Source: Chromobotia macracanthus
Taxonomy: Eukaryota > Chordata > Actinopteri > Cypriniformes > Botiidae
Length of the DNA: 64,000 bases
Direction of reading: 5' to 3'
Assembly (NCBI GenBank): GCA_036877525.1
Contig: JAZGTH010000013.1
Span: 11,892,001 to 11,956,000, forward strand
Shown here: positions 11,001 through 22,200 of the stretch, in pieces
How positions within the stretch are numbered: the first letter of the stretch is position 1
How the letters are laid out: every line of letters begins with the position of its first letter
The notes under the pieces: model-generated
Told to the model about the DNA's origin: nothing
Database searches by the model: none
Seen by the model: only the letters and a program-made list of their open reading frames with translations
Made by a program: the position numbers and the translations under genes

Positions 11001-13378
11001 ACATCTATCTTTGTAATGCCTTGTGTATTTCTTTATTGGAGTGAGATTATTGGCTGTATATGGAGTGATGGTAATGCACATAATAATTGTGTCTTGTAAT
11101 TCAAGACTTTTATTGTTAAAGCTAGGGCATGCAGTTTCGTAGAGGTAGCAATAGGAATCTAACTTTGAAAAGATTCCACCCTCCATTCAGAGCACTGTCC
11201 AAAGCCATGAATGCATACAGCCAGAGCAATTACCCCATGTCTCATTTGCCAGTGAGCAACATTATACAATGTAAAACGCATAACATTTCAATAATAGCGA
11301 ATATAAACAACATATTATTGTAAGAACTTACAGCAGGTTTATAGCAGGGTGCGAGGTGGTATGCAAGTACAACTGTTGACATGCAAATAGGACAGCCTAT
11401 CATTCCTTTAATTATTCCTTTTATATTCATTTCAACACTGATAACACCCCTGATTCACAACACCCCCTGATTATTGATTGACATCATGATGTGAAGAGAA
11501 TTTCAACCAGTATAACAAAAGATGTTGAAAAATATGAAACATTGCCTACTACAGCTTTAAGCAATCTGAACAAAACTTTTGGGGTAAGCCATTACATATT
11601 ATGTAGGTCTGTTTTTACCACTATATTATGATAAATCATGTAAATCATGGTTGTCAGAATCCTTACCTTTCCTAACCCTGAGGCGTTGGATCTGTGGGTT
11701 CATCTGGGGACACCTGCCCTGACAGAGGTGGATGGTGTTAGTGAGGTGGAACAGGTAAGTATCCTGTTATTTAATGGCCACCAAGTAAACCTGAAAAAGA
11801 TGAAGAGTACTTTTGACAGGCACATTTTATATCACAAACACATACAAGATAAAGATTGTGTGAGTAGCCTCTCATAGATGCTGCTATGTTGAAATCACAT
11901 GACTGCTAAATACTACTAGTAAATACTACTACTATAATAAAATGTAATGAAAGTCAGTGATGGATGACAGATTCTTGTTGCATAATGTCTGTTTTGTTTT
12001 TCATTTCTCAAAAGGTGACCAGTTCGGGGGTGTTGTCAGTGTTGACTCCAGTTGTAATAAGTCACCTGACAGGGGTGGCACTCTATCTGCTTCCTGTTCA
12101 GCTTCAGAAAATGGCTGTTGAGCACTTCCCTGTGTCTGAAACTGAAGCTGTGGTGCTCACTGCCATCGCCATCTATACTGCAGGACTGGCCCTGCCACAC
12201 AACACGCAGAGGTACACCACACATGCGCGCACTTCAACCCAAAGGTTCCTTTAAGAAACCTTCACACAAATTTTGACTAAATTCTTGGGAAGCATTGCAT
12301 ATTTTATTCATTTTAGTTATGCCAGCTGTACAATATTTCATTGGGCAGAAATTGTGAGTGGGGGACCTTCAAATATTGTTCTGGACAATGGGGGCCTTTG
12401 AAAGTCAGAAAGGTTGAGACCCACAGCTTTACATGGTGGTATTATTCACCAGCATGGATCATGTGTGTTTGTTTGTGATAGGTTGTTATCAGGAGAAGGC
12501 ACAGAGCAGGGCTGGAGGGTGCTGAAACTAACTGCTTTACTCTATCTGGCTGTGCTGTTGGGCTGCACAGCCCTCATCAACTTCTCTCTTGGCTTCATCT
12601 TGGCCGTCACACTGGTGCCAGTTGCCGCCTGCATCACATCGCATATGCCCAAGTAAAAGAGTCTTTGTATTGACCTGATTTCATCTTGGCATTACTTTGT
12701 TCATAATATACAATATTAGATATATATTTGGGAATAAATCTTAGTTGTGTGTTTGTAGTTGTCGCATCTCTGTTAATACGAACACGTTTTAAGAAATGAG
12801 ATCCTTCAGAAATAATGTGACAAATTAATGTACGAATTAATTGTATTTAGTGCAGTTAAATTTGATTTGCTTTTCACAATTTTTACATTGCAGAGCAGCT
12901 TTACAGAAAATACATTTTAGAACAAACAGTGGAGACATAAGAACAAAACAGTGTAGAAATAAGGAGAAAATGGTAGATAGGATAATAAAATATTTCGAAT
13001 ACATTATCGGACCCATTTCAGTCCTACATTTAACCAAGGCAGTTGGATTGATGGTTTGAAAATGTGTGAGACTGACCTCAATCATTTTTATATAAGGCTC
13101 TAATCACATATCTTGTTTTCTGTGTGTTTTTTAGAGCTTTGAGCGCACTGGCCATGGTGCTGCTTAGTCCAGGCTTCACAATCCTCTACTGTGTCTTTGT
13201 CTACCAAGAGCTTATAGAAGCACCTGTCAGCATCAGTGAGGGCTGGATGCTGTTCCTATCAGTTATCTCTCAGGGCATTCTTGATCATGCCCTCTACGGC
13301 TCACTAGTCTATCCTCTTCTGGCCCTTTTCGTTTACCCATGCTGGCTAATGTTCTGGAATATTCTTTTTTGGAAGTAA
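2021..13378 (+). CDS. gpaa1: GPAA1, glycosylphosphatidylinositol anchor attachment protein 1 (12 coding exons)
   Basis: GPAA1 is a multi-pass ER membrane subunit of the GPI transamidase complex (with PIGK, PIGT, PIGS, PIGU), which attaches GPI anchors to proteins. Coding exons read from conserved protein sequence and GT-AG sites: 2021-2094, 2286-2465, 3688-3799, 4127-4274, 4937-5038, 7333-7529, 9845-10041, 10841-10994, 11683-11754, 12015-12211, 12482-12652, 13135-13378. They join in phase with no stop to 615 residues, against 621 in human. The start MGLLSDPNRR matches vertebrate GPAA1. Residues about 25-42 form the first membrane segment, followed by the hallmark RTYMSENAMGSTMVEE. Residues about 85-335 form the luminal peptidase-like (M28-type) domain, including SSDVITSLDLILEGLNGQLPN. 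Several hydrophobic segments run from about 350 to the C-terminus, which ends PCWLMFWNILFWK. All exons look functional. A Tc1 remnant sits in intron 5. Confidence 0.97.
2915..3018 (+). repeat. Short tRNA-headed SINE fragment with L2-type tail
   Basis: A degenerate polymerase III A-box-like stretch at about 2920-2936 precedes the conserved tail AAGTTGCTTTGGATAAAAGTG...CTAAATG at 2972-3018. The same tail occurs at 26812, 39476, 40735 (reverse) and 58884 (reverse). Tail sharing between SINEs and L2-clade LINEs is well known in fish, so the tail alone could come from either. Confidence 0.6.
3203..3350 (+). repeat. Dispersed repeat, family with copy at 15028
   Basis: This segment is closely similar to 15028-15200. 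Shared blocks are ATATAGCTGCAA, GCACTACAGTG, TTTCTCAGAAAACTATGCAT and TCTTGTGCAAGTGACAC. I saw no ORF. The family resembles a common teleost interspersed repeat, but I cannot name it. Confidence 0.7.
4275..4936 (+). other. gpaa1 intron 4, no recognised element
   Basis: AT-rich intronic sequence of 662 bp between two well-defined splice sites. I see no ORF homology or repeat that I recognise. Confidence 0.7.
5852..6061 (+). repeat. Intronic repeat copy 1 (partner at 8659-8872)
   Basis: About 210 bp in gpaa1 intron 5 match 8659-8872 in intron 6. Shared blocks include AAGTTTAAATATGTT, GAAATGCAGTATC, GTCTTGCATGCAC and GTCCCTGTAATTGG. The match ends at GTACCCAT, exactly where the left Tc1 end begins (6062). 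The two copies are visibly diverged. Confidence 0.75.
6062..7257 (-). mobile_element. Tc1/mariner DNA transposon, decayed, in gpaa1 intron 5
   Basis: Terminal inverted repeats of about 32 bp start at TA on each side: left 6062-6093 (TATACACTCACCAGCCACTT...) and right about 7225-7257, which is its near-perfect reverse complement with one indel. TA is the expected Tc1 target duplication. The roughly 1.2-kb length is typical of an autonomous-size Tc1. The element carries a broken transposase on the minus strand and lies antisense to gpaa1, away from its splice sites. Confidence 0.93.
6097..7112 (-). pseudogene. Tc1-like transposase pseudogene
   Basis: Reading from about 7112 (or 7106), the minus strand opens with MGKKGDLSDFERG, a Tc1 transposase N-terminus carrying the paired-type DNA-binding region. 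Downstream pieces in different frames include KVAWSDESRFLLQHSDGRV (second catalytic-domain block, DE of DDE) and TTVYFQQDNAPCHKAQ (D block with the QQDNAPCH hallmark). At least two frameshifts separate the blocks and the C-terminus is scrambled, so it cannot encode an active enzyme. Confidence 0.88.
7530..9844 (+). other. gpaa1 intron 6, repeats only
   Basis: A degenerate tRNA-derived SINE is likely at 7815-7920, with an A-box-like GTGTAGTGGTAAAAGC and a B-box-like AGTTTGATCC about 35 nt later. T-rich homopolymer runs lie at 8177-8232. The second copy of the intronic repeat is at 8659-8872. A block of TAATATTAA repeats lies near 8920-8965. No exon or protein homology was seen. Confidence 0.6.
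8659..8872 (+). repeat. Intronic repeat copy 2 (partner at 5852-6061)
   Basis: This is the partner of the intron 5 copy and ends at the same GTACCCAT boundary. Sequence after that point differs between the two copies, so the boundary may be a real element end rather than a Tc1-induced break. Confidence 0.72.
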
Positions 13379-14350
13379 CCACCTTTAAATGGCCAAAGCT
13401 GCTGTGGGGCTGTTCTTGAAACTAATCCTGCTATATGCCAACCATAAGGATATAAAGTCCAGACATAGATGTTATCTGCCTTTAGATATTGGCAGAAACA
13501 AGGAGGGGGATCTCGGATCTAATACAAGTTCAAATAAGGAGAGTTTATAGGTGAATTGTTTGCTCAATGTGTTTGTGTTTAATGGAATGGTCAGCTTGAC
13601 ATGGGTTTTTTTATGCTTTTATTGGCACATTTTGGCCAGCCATTTGATTATATTCATGAAAGTATAGATAATAAAGCCTAATAAAGCAAAACTGTAAAGA
13701 ATTGGAAAATAAAAAATCTAAATAGATTATAACCAGATGCTCAAAATAAAACATACTTTACATAGTCTGTAGGAAAGTTGTCAGTTTTGGAGCAACATAA
13801 CTTTATACACCATGAAACTCACAAAAGTTACAACAGGATAACAGTTATGAAGAGTCTGATCGTATGTTCCTTGGTGTGGTAGTATTTCATGTGTATGCAT
13901 TATCTAAATTTTTTTTTTTTTTTTTTCCTTTGAGAAAGGGTTCAGTTTTAAACATTGTAGCTCAACTCCGAATTTCCATCCCTTGTTTTTTTCAGTCATA
14001 ATGTCTATGTCATACAAGAATGTGTTCATGATTTAAATTTTGGTCTTTAAGGGAATTAAAGGTATTAAAATGTACAGAAATTCCTACCTCCTAATTATGT
14101 GTGTTTGAATATTTAATATTTAGTGAACAATGTATAAATATTCAAGCTTTTTCACACCATACTGAAGTTGTTTTATCATTTTTGTAATAAATGCTTCACT
14201 CTGACAAGAGGTGTTGATACATTTTACATCAGCTTAGTACTACTAATGGTTAAAAACAATTACAAAATCAGTATTTAGGTCAATATTCTAAAACATGTTA
14301 TGTTGTACGAAATAAAACTATTGCATTAAAGCCTTAAAGCGGCAATCTAA
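13379..14350 (+). other. gpaa1: gpaa1 3' UTR and poly(A) signals
   Basis: Non-coding sequence after the gpaa1 stop. A good AATAAA lies at 14186-14191, followed by GT-rich sequence. A second candidate (AAATAAAAC) lies near 14310. A T-run at about 13912-13926 breaks the region. No protein homology. Confidence 0.6.
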
Positions 14351-15027
14351 CTTGTTTGGGTAAAAATGAACAAAACTTTATTGTCCCAAACGAAATTTGT
14401 CTTGGAGACATAAAGTACATTTTCTGCTGTTTAAATACAAATAATACATACATAATTATCAACCAACCAACCACTGCTTTTGATGAAAAGACTGATGAAC
14501 AGGGGGACAAAGGAATTCTTAAAGCAGTTGAGGCTACATTGGGGCAGAAGGGGTAAATTTTTCGGGCCTGTCTGATGATTGTTTTGTCAAAGACAGCCTT
14601 GAGTGTGGGATGCTCTTTGACTCCCATGATTTTCATGGCTTTTTTCTTTTAGCCATGTAATCTGAGCTTTCAGCTGTACCCTAAGATTGCTGAACCAGGC
14701 TGAAATGCCATAATGCATAATGATCCCACAGTATGGTAGAAAAGACACTCAACCTATGAAAAACAGTTGCTGTTGGACCTTAATACAGACATTTTCTACA
14801 TGAGCACCGACGTGGTATCACAGTTTATCAGTACATACCCAGATAACTATGAGTCAACCTGGATTATATTTTTATCCTTGATGACCACTTATGAGTGGTC
14901 TCCAATAATTTGGGATCAAACATAATCTCCATTGCTATTCTTAGTGTTGAGGGTAAGAAAATGTCACACCATTGGACAAAATTCTGAATCTCATGTTTAT
15001 ATACAAAATCTGAGAAGCATAAAAAAA
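14351..15027. other. Intergenic sequence, nothing recognised
   Basis: AT-rich DNA. Opposing ORFs of 66 and 100 codons overlap here but match nothing I know and look like chance. Confidence 0.5.
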
Positions 15028-16170
15028 TATAGCTGCAACAATGACAAGCCCAAGCACTACAGTGTCATCACCACCTGTTGTTTCTCAGAAAACTATGCAT
15101 AGTTGTCATATGCATTTAATTCCAAAAATCACTGAGGACTATTTTAAAGTCTGTTCTAAGTCTTGTGCAAGTGACACTTGCTGCCAGTTGCCATCTGTTT
15201 ACAGTTTAGCATTATTCATATCTCACCTTTCTCTGACCATGTATGAAGTGACTTATAAAAATTTAAAAGGACTTTTACTCAATTATTTTAAATGATTAAA
15301 TTACTCAATTCAAAGAGCAGATATGAGCCACTTCCTATTTCCTTTTTTGCAAATACTTTTTGCCTCGCCATGGCAAAAATGTTATTTAGCATCTTTACTG
15401 TCTTGGCATGATTGTCAAATTTGGTGACAATCTCATAAATCCCTTTGGAGGAGTATTTGACACAACACATCCACCATACAATAAAAAATGCCAGACTTCG
15501 TGTTAGGCGGAGCTAATAAATGTAATTTTGAAAGTTATTTGGCTTGATGAGAACAATACATGCACTTTGGTGCAATACATTACATGCAAGTTTGATGACC
15601 ATAGGCAAAACTATCCCTGTCACTTTAGTCAAAAGAGGGCGCTACAGAGCCCCTCCACAACGATTTTTTGCACACACCTACGGGCTGACCACAATGATGT
15701 GTGTGCCAAATATCATGCCATTTCAAGCATGTTAAACCCCTCAAATACACCTAAATACACCAAATGTGTTTTTTAAAGTTTGACACATTGCAATGGCAAC
15801 AATATTTCATTCATATCAGCCATGTCTACATTATTCAGACCAAGGCTGAAGTGACTTGGCTAAATGTAAGTTGACTATTTTAAAGTTTATTTAACAGTTT
15901 GGTTATCAGCACTTTTCAGAAAATCCAAAATGGCCAACTTCCTGCTGGGCGAAGTTAAGGGACGACAGGGCAAGTTGTTCAGGTCGACATGAACGATACA
16001 TGTACCAGGTTTTGTACAGGTGCGTGCATATGTATTTGACAAGTCTGACGTGTGTGACAAGTTTCAGGAGTTTTTGAGCATGTTAAGGGACCTAAAAAGG
16101 CCAAAGGAATCCAAAGGAAAACAATAGAGCCCTTCAGATTTACAGTGCTTGGACCCTAACTGAACATATT
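15028..16170 (+). repeat. Teleost dispersed repeat, long copy
   Basis: It begins with the same block as 3203-3350. It continues through phrases common in fish interspersed repeats, such as AAGAGGGCGCTACAGAGCCC (about 15633) and CTTCCTGCTGGGCG (about 15937). Short ORFs here show no homology. Class is unknown; a non-autonomous DNA element is one possibility. Confidence 0.55.
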
Positions 16171-16599
16171 CCATACAGCATGGAAGGAAAGTTTTTTAAA
16201 TTACAGAAAGGCCTTAAAATCTCCAAATCAGCCCACTTTACAAATCTTTTAGAAGAAAATAAACAACCCAAAATATTTATTTGATACATTGGCTCAATTA
16301 ACTGCCTAATTGGCTAAGTCAACTGCTTCTGACACTTGTCAATATCATAGCAGTGATGATTTTATGAATATCCTTAACAAAATAGAGAAAAAAAATCATA
16401 AACGTGCAATTGCCTGCCACACAATCACACCGGACAGGGTATAATCCAGATTCAGTAGTCAGCTGGATCCGGACTTTATCCAAACCAGATGGTGGGGGAC
16501 AGTATGGTATGACTCCTGAAGCAGATCAGTGGGAATATGATGTACTTCTTTATTAAGCTTACTGTTATCTTCTTACCATCAGCCTAGTTCTCTGCCTAG

Positions 16600-17175
16600 T
16601 CAGCAGTGTGATGTTATAGCTGCAATTAGTAACATTATGCTTCTGTCGTCATCCCTGTTGGTAACGTTTCTCAGTGCTTGACATATTTTCACAAAATCAG
16701 ACGTGAGTTTTAAATCAATAAATAATTATAAATCATTATTATCAACTCTGTTTGTATACAAAAAAGTTACAAATTGCAGATTTAAGCAACATTATATAAT
16801 TACAATCCCAAAGATTCTACTATTTTGTTATTTCTTTGTCTCTGATTCTCTTTCATTGCGTAATTTTTGGGTATTTGTATTGTGTATATTTTGTGTATGT
16901 ATGTATTTTATTTTTTGTGTATTGAGTATTTTATGGCACTATTGCAAATCCCTTATACCCCTGCCCCATAAAATGTTATCTTTCTGTGCCACCTCCATGT
17001 AAGCTGGAACGGCATAACTTGCTTAATATGATATCATCAGCTATCATCTATCATGTTAATTGACTAAATGTTGCATAGTCTCAGAAGTACATACTGTTTT
17101 AGTAGGCAGTCTGGATACATTACCCTCTCATAGACCACTGAGAGAAATATGAGCCTTCACACATAATGACATGTA
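16600..17175 (+). repeat. Dispersed repeat family B, copy 1
   Basis: This copy is similar to 59925-60425 (same strand) and 62490-62700 (opposite strand). Shared blocks are ATGTTATAGCTGCAA, AACATTATGCTTCTGTC, GGAACGGCAT, CTTGCTTAATATGAT and TCTCAGAAGTACATACTG. It appears non-coding. Three copies in one window mark an interspersed family that I cannot name. Confidence 0.75.
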
Positions 17176-17219
17176 TTTCTAATGCATGTCCATTTATTCA
17201 AATTGTCCAAATGTGTTGT

Positions 17220-18420
17220 AGTTTTTATTGAGGGACTAGCGTACCAGTACAAGGTCGTCCCTTTTGGTCTAGCAGTGCTATGGCAGTGCTAGTTGGGGCT
17301 TCAGGTCAACTGGGAAAAGAGCACGCTCTCACAGGGTTTGTCTCACAGGGAACAGGGTGCAGTCAGTGCTTGCCTGCCTGCATGCATTCAGGAACAGGCC
17401 TACGGTTACCCTAAAACATTTTCAGAGGCTCCTGGGGCATATGGCATCTTCAGCGGAGGTAGTCCCACTCGGGTTGATGCATATGAGACCGTTTCAGCAT
17501 TGGCTTCACAACCAGTGCTGAAGAGGCGAGAGGCGAGTGTCGGGGCTTTGGACAGGGCACCACCTGCGTTGGTACATGAATTGCCTGGAGCTGTTGGCAG
17601 TCGTGTTTGCCCTGTGGAGGTTTTTACCTTTGTCAGCCACCGGAGGGGTGTGCGGTCACATCGCATGTCACAGCTTGCTCGTCGCCTCCTTTGGAGTGAG
17701 CAGCAGTTCAAGTCCCTGCAGGCCACTTACTTCCTGGGTCACCTCAAGTCGACCCACTGCCCGCTATGGTACTCTCTGTCCGAGGCTCCCCTCTGCATGG
17801 ATGCATTAGCACATGACTGGCCGCAACATCTACGCAAGTATTCGTTTCCCCCAGTGAGCCTCAGGGAGGAGCGTCACCAGGTCCTCTTGGTGGCCCCATT
17901 CTGGACCAATCAGGCCTGGTTCTTGGAGCTCATGCTCCTCTCAACGGCTCCCCCCGGTGCATTCCCCTGAGCTAGGACCTTCTCACTCAGGGGCAGGGCA
18001 CACTCAGGCACCTCAGACCAGACCTCTGGAATCTGGAATGATTGACACTATCACTCAGGCTGAGCTTCCTCTACTTGAAGTGACGTCTCTTTGTGAACTC
18101 GTGTTCCTCCCTTGGAGAGGACCCACAGAGATGCCAGATCAACGTTGTGCCATCTTTTCTGCAATAGAGCCTGTCTCCAAACAGAGGTTTGGCCCATTGG
18201 TTTGTGGTGGCCATTTCCATGGCCTACCAATCACAGGGACAGCAGAGCCCCTTGGGTATCAGGCTAGGGCTCTGGCATAGGGGCACCTTGTTAACAGACA
18301 TATGCAGAGCTGTGGGCTGGGCTACACCCAACACCGTCGCGAGGTTTTACAATCTCTGTGTGTACCTGGTTTCGACCCGCATACTGCATGGCAACTAAGA
18401 TGGCAACCACATGGGTGTAT
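17220..18420 (+). pseudogene. DIRS1-like RT/RNase H/YR polyprotein pseudogene
   Basis: The opening segment reads GLAYQYKVVPFGL (RT fingers/palm). It then jumps to LQVNWEKSTLS, so the catalytic YxDD box is deleted. Next come HMRPFQHWL and YMNCLELLAVVFALWRFLP, an RNase H region. A long frame from 17293 to 17970 contains STHCPLWYSLSEAPL and EERHQVLLVAPFWTNQAWF, a linker typical of fish DIRS1. The recombinase end follows near 18290-18365, reading ADICRAVGWATPNTVARFYNL in broken frame, with the tyrosine nucleophile still present. The recombinase Arg/His block upstream is damaged. Several frameshifts separate the segments. Confidence 0.85.
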
Positions 18421-19277
18421 TGCTTGCTCTCGCACCTTTTCCCTCTTCCGTGTGATGCCGTGTGTTCTTCCATCCTATTTGCTGTCCAGCACAGAGGACA
18501 TCTTGAGGGTAATTTTCTAGCACCTCTGGTGGACAACTTGGCAGAGGAGTTGTCTACTAGGCCTGGTACTTGTGTGCATGGCTCTCATCATAGGTAAGCC
18601 TGTATATCAATGCTAGGTGCTCCACACGTGTGGATTTCCCACGCCTGGGTAACCCCCGTATGTTTTATAGTCCACAGATCAAATTCCCTTACAGTGAAAC
18701 CCTGTGTCTTCCCCTCTGTAGAGTATCTCTACCTGACTGTTGTAGCTAGGCTCCCTCTCAGGGGATAGGGACCTTCTTAGCAGATTCTGAAGAAGATTTT
18801 ATTAACCAAAATATAAAGGAATCAGGTACAAATTATTTTACCATTATAGTCCTACTCTACATTTAACTGTGCAAGCACATCTCTTGTTATTGTTCGGGGC
18901 CCAAGGGATGAAGATAGTAACTCCAGGAACCCCTCACTCATTTTGACGTGTGTGTGTGAGAAGACCCTTCCCCACCCAGGCACAAACGGTTGTTCAGCAG
19001 ACCAACTCGACTTTATGTCTCTGATAATAAAGTCTATCTTTTGGCATCAAAACCTTTAAAAAAAAATTTGAGTGATCCTTCTAAGATGTGGAAGAAACCA
19101 CAACAGTTCCCATATGTGTACTATCGCTTGGGTATGTCCATATGTTGTATCTACCACATGGTACCTATTAATAGGATGTGGTCTCCGTAGTGTTTCCCCC
19201 ATCAGTTGAAGAGGGGATGCTGTCCCAGCTTTACCCAGCGGCTGGCCACCGCTCAGGCCTTATTTGGTAAGTATTCA

Positions 19278-22200
19278 AGTCAAGTCAAGTCAAGTCAAGT
19301 CAAGTTGAGCTTTATTGTCATTCCGCTATATGTGGGGACATACAGTGGAACGAAATGTCGTGCCTCACAGGACCACGGTGCTACATAAATACAGACATAC
19401 AACAATGACGTGAAACAGTATAAATCTAAACACAAATGCTAACAGAATTGGATTATAAATATACTATATATAAATATATATAAAGTTGCCTATACATAAA
19501 CTATTTAAATACAAACTATACAAATGTTCCACATAAATATAAGTCAAGCACTGTTCCTGGCTGGAGAACAGTACAAGATGATCTGTAGTGCATGGGCTTG
19601 TAAACATACATGAGTCTTTTTTGTGGGATTATGTACCCTCAGTTGTAAAAAGTGTCTAGTGCACATAGAGGAGAGTGTGTTTCTACAGGTGGTCTGTGCG
19701 GCCTACTCACCTGTGTGTAGCACACTCAGAATTGCACAAGGGAGAAATAAAAAATAGATATATATATACATTTAAGAGGTATGAGGTTTTTCAGAGGGGA
19801 GCCGTGCTTGAGTTCAGGGCTCTCACAGCCTGGGGGAAAAAGCTGTTGAGCAGTCTGGCAGTGCGGGCTCTGATGCTCCGGTACCGTTTTCCTGACGGCA
19901 GGAGCTGGAAGAGACTGTGTGAGGGATGGGTGGGGTCCTTTACGATGCTGGTGGCTTTGTTGGAGCATCGTGAAAGGAAAATGTCCAGGATGGAAGGGAG
20001 AGGGGCACCGATGATCTTTGCAGCTGTGTTCACTGTCCGCTGGAGGGTCTTGCGGTCTGCGGCGCTGCAGTTCCCATACCAGACAGTGATGCAGCTGGTC
20101 AGCACACTCTCAATGGTTCCCCTGTAGAACATGGTGAGGATTGGTGGAGGGAGACTTGCTCTTTTTAGCCGGCGGAGAAAGTGTAGGCGCTGTTGTGCCT
20201 TTTTGGAGAGTGACGTGGTGTTGGTGGTCCAGGTGAGATCCTCTGTGATGTGCACCCCCAGGAATTTAGTGCTGCTGACTCTCTCCACAGTCGAGCTGTC
20301 GATGGTCAGTGGGGGGTGGTCAGTGGAGTTTCTCCTGAGGTCCATCACAACCTCCTTTGTCTTCTCCACATTGAGGGTCAGGTTGTTCGCGCCACACCAT
20401 GCCGCTAGCTGTGCCACTTCCTCTCTGTAGTGCGTTTCATCGTTGTTGCTGATGAGACCTACCACCGTTGTGTCATCGGCGAACTTGATGATGTGGTTGG
20501 AGCTGAACTTGGCAGTGCAGTCGTGGGTCAGCAGTGTGAAGAGCAGCGGGCTGAGCACACAGCCTTGTGGAGCACCTGTGCTCAGTGTGGTAGTGCTCGA
20601 GGTGTTGTGGCCGACACGGACTGACTGGGGTCTTTCAGTTAAAAAGTCCAGAATCCAGTTACAGAGAGAGTTGTTAAGGCCCAGCAGGTGTAATTTATTA
20701 ATGAGCTGTTGTGGGATTATTGTGTTGAATGCTGAGCTGAAGTCAATGAACAGCATTCTTACATAAGTGTTCTTCTGGTCTAAGTGGGTAAGAGCCAGGT
20801 GGAGGGTGGAGGAAATTGCATCATCCGTAGAGCGGTTTGGACGGTATGCAAACTGGAGCGGGTCGAGTGTGTTGGGGAGGCTGGTTTTTATGTGATTCAT
20901 GACTAATCTCTCAAAGCACTTCATCATGATTGGAGTCAGTGCTATGGGACGATAGTCATTCAGACAGGACACAGGTGATTTCTTAGGTACCGGTATGATG
21001 GTTGTGGACTTGAGACACATGGGGACGACTGCCTGGCTCAGCGAGATGTTGAAGATATCTGTTAGGACATCTGTCAGCTGTGCAGCACAGTCTCTCAGTA
21101 CACGGCCAGGTATGTTGTCAGGACCCGTAGCCTTGCGTGGGTTAATCCTAGACAGGGTCTTCCTCACTACGGCTGGAGACAGACAGAGCGCCTGGTCGGT
21201 GGGAGGTGTGGGCAGTTTTTGTGCAGGTGTGTCATTCTGCATTTCAAACCGTGAATAAAACTGGTTAAGTGCATCTGGAAGGGATGTGTCGTCATCACAG
21301 GCCTGTGGCAGGGGCTTGTAGTCAGTGATGGTCTGAATGCCTCGCCACAGGCTCCGTGAGTCTCTGCTGTCTGTGAAGTGGTTATTGATTTTTTGTGCAT
21401 ATGAGCGTTTTGCATTCTTGATGCCACAGGACAGGCTGGCTCTTGCTGTTTTTAGGGCTGCTTTATCTCCTGATCTGAATGCCTCATCTCTGGTCTTTAG
21501 CAGCCCACGAACCTTTGCCGTCATCCACGGCTTCTGGTTGGCACGTGTGGTGATGGTCTTTGTCACTGTCACATCATCAATGCACTTCTTGATATATGCA
21601 CTCACTGTTTCAGTGTACTCATGCAGGTCGGTGCTGTTGTTGTAGGTGGCTGCCTCTTTAAACATGCTCCAGTCTGTAGTCTGAAAGCAGTCCTGCAGTG
21701 CTGAGGTAGCATCATCCGGCCAGACTGTGATGAGTTTTTGAACCGGTTTGGTGATTTTCAGCAGTGGATTGTATGCTGGGATTAGCATAACAGAGATGTG
21801 ATCGGAGTACCCGAGGTGGGGGCGGGGTTCAGCCCTGTACGCGTCTTTCTGTGTTGTGTAAACAAAGTCCAGTGTGTTAGTTCCCCTTGTAGCAAAGTTC
21901 ACATGTTGGTAGAACTTTGGCAAGACTGTCTTTAAGTTTGCGTGGTTAAAATCTCCGGCTATGATGAAAAAGCCGTCGGGGTTGTTTGTTTGTTGATCGC
22001 TGATGGCGCTGTACAGCTCGCGAAGCGCGTCCTTAGCGTTTGCACACGGGGGGATGTAAACCGCGACAATAACAATGGCCGTGAACTCCCGCGGCAGATA
22101 GAACGGTCTGCACTTCACAAACATCACCTCCACCAGCGACGAACAGTGTTTAGTCACTACCGCAGCATTATTACACCATTCTCTGTTGACGTACACACAC

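Noticed and set aside
14334..14636. Minus-strand 100-codon ORF downstream of gpaa1
   Set aside because: It has no recognisable domain, no splice context and AT-rich composition; chance is the simpler reading.
17293..17970. 225-codon ORF as a possible host gene
   Set aside because: It matches the RNase H to recombinase linker of DIRS1-like elements in a shifted frame, so it is a retroelement remnant.
19675..20127. 150-codon plus-strand ORF
   Set aside because: It lies antisense to the C-terminal coding part of the intact LINE and has no homology in its own frame.
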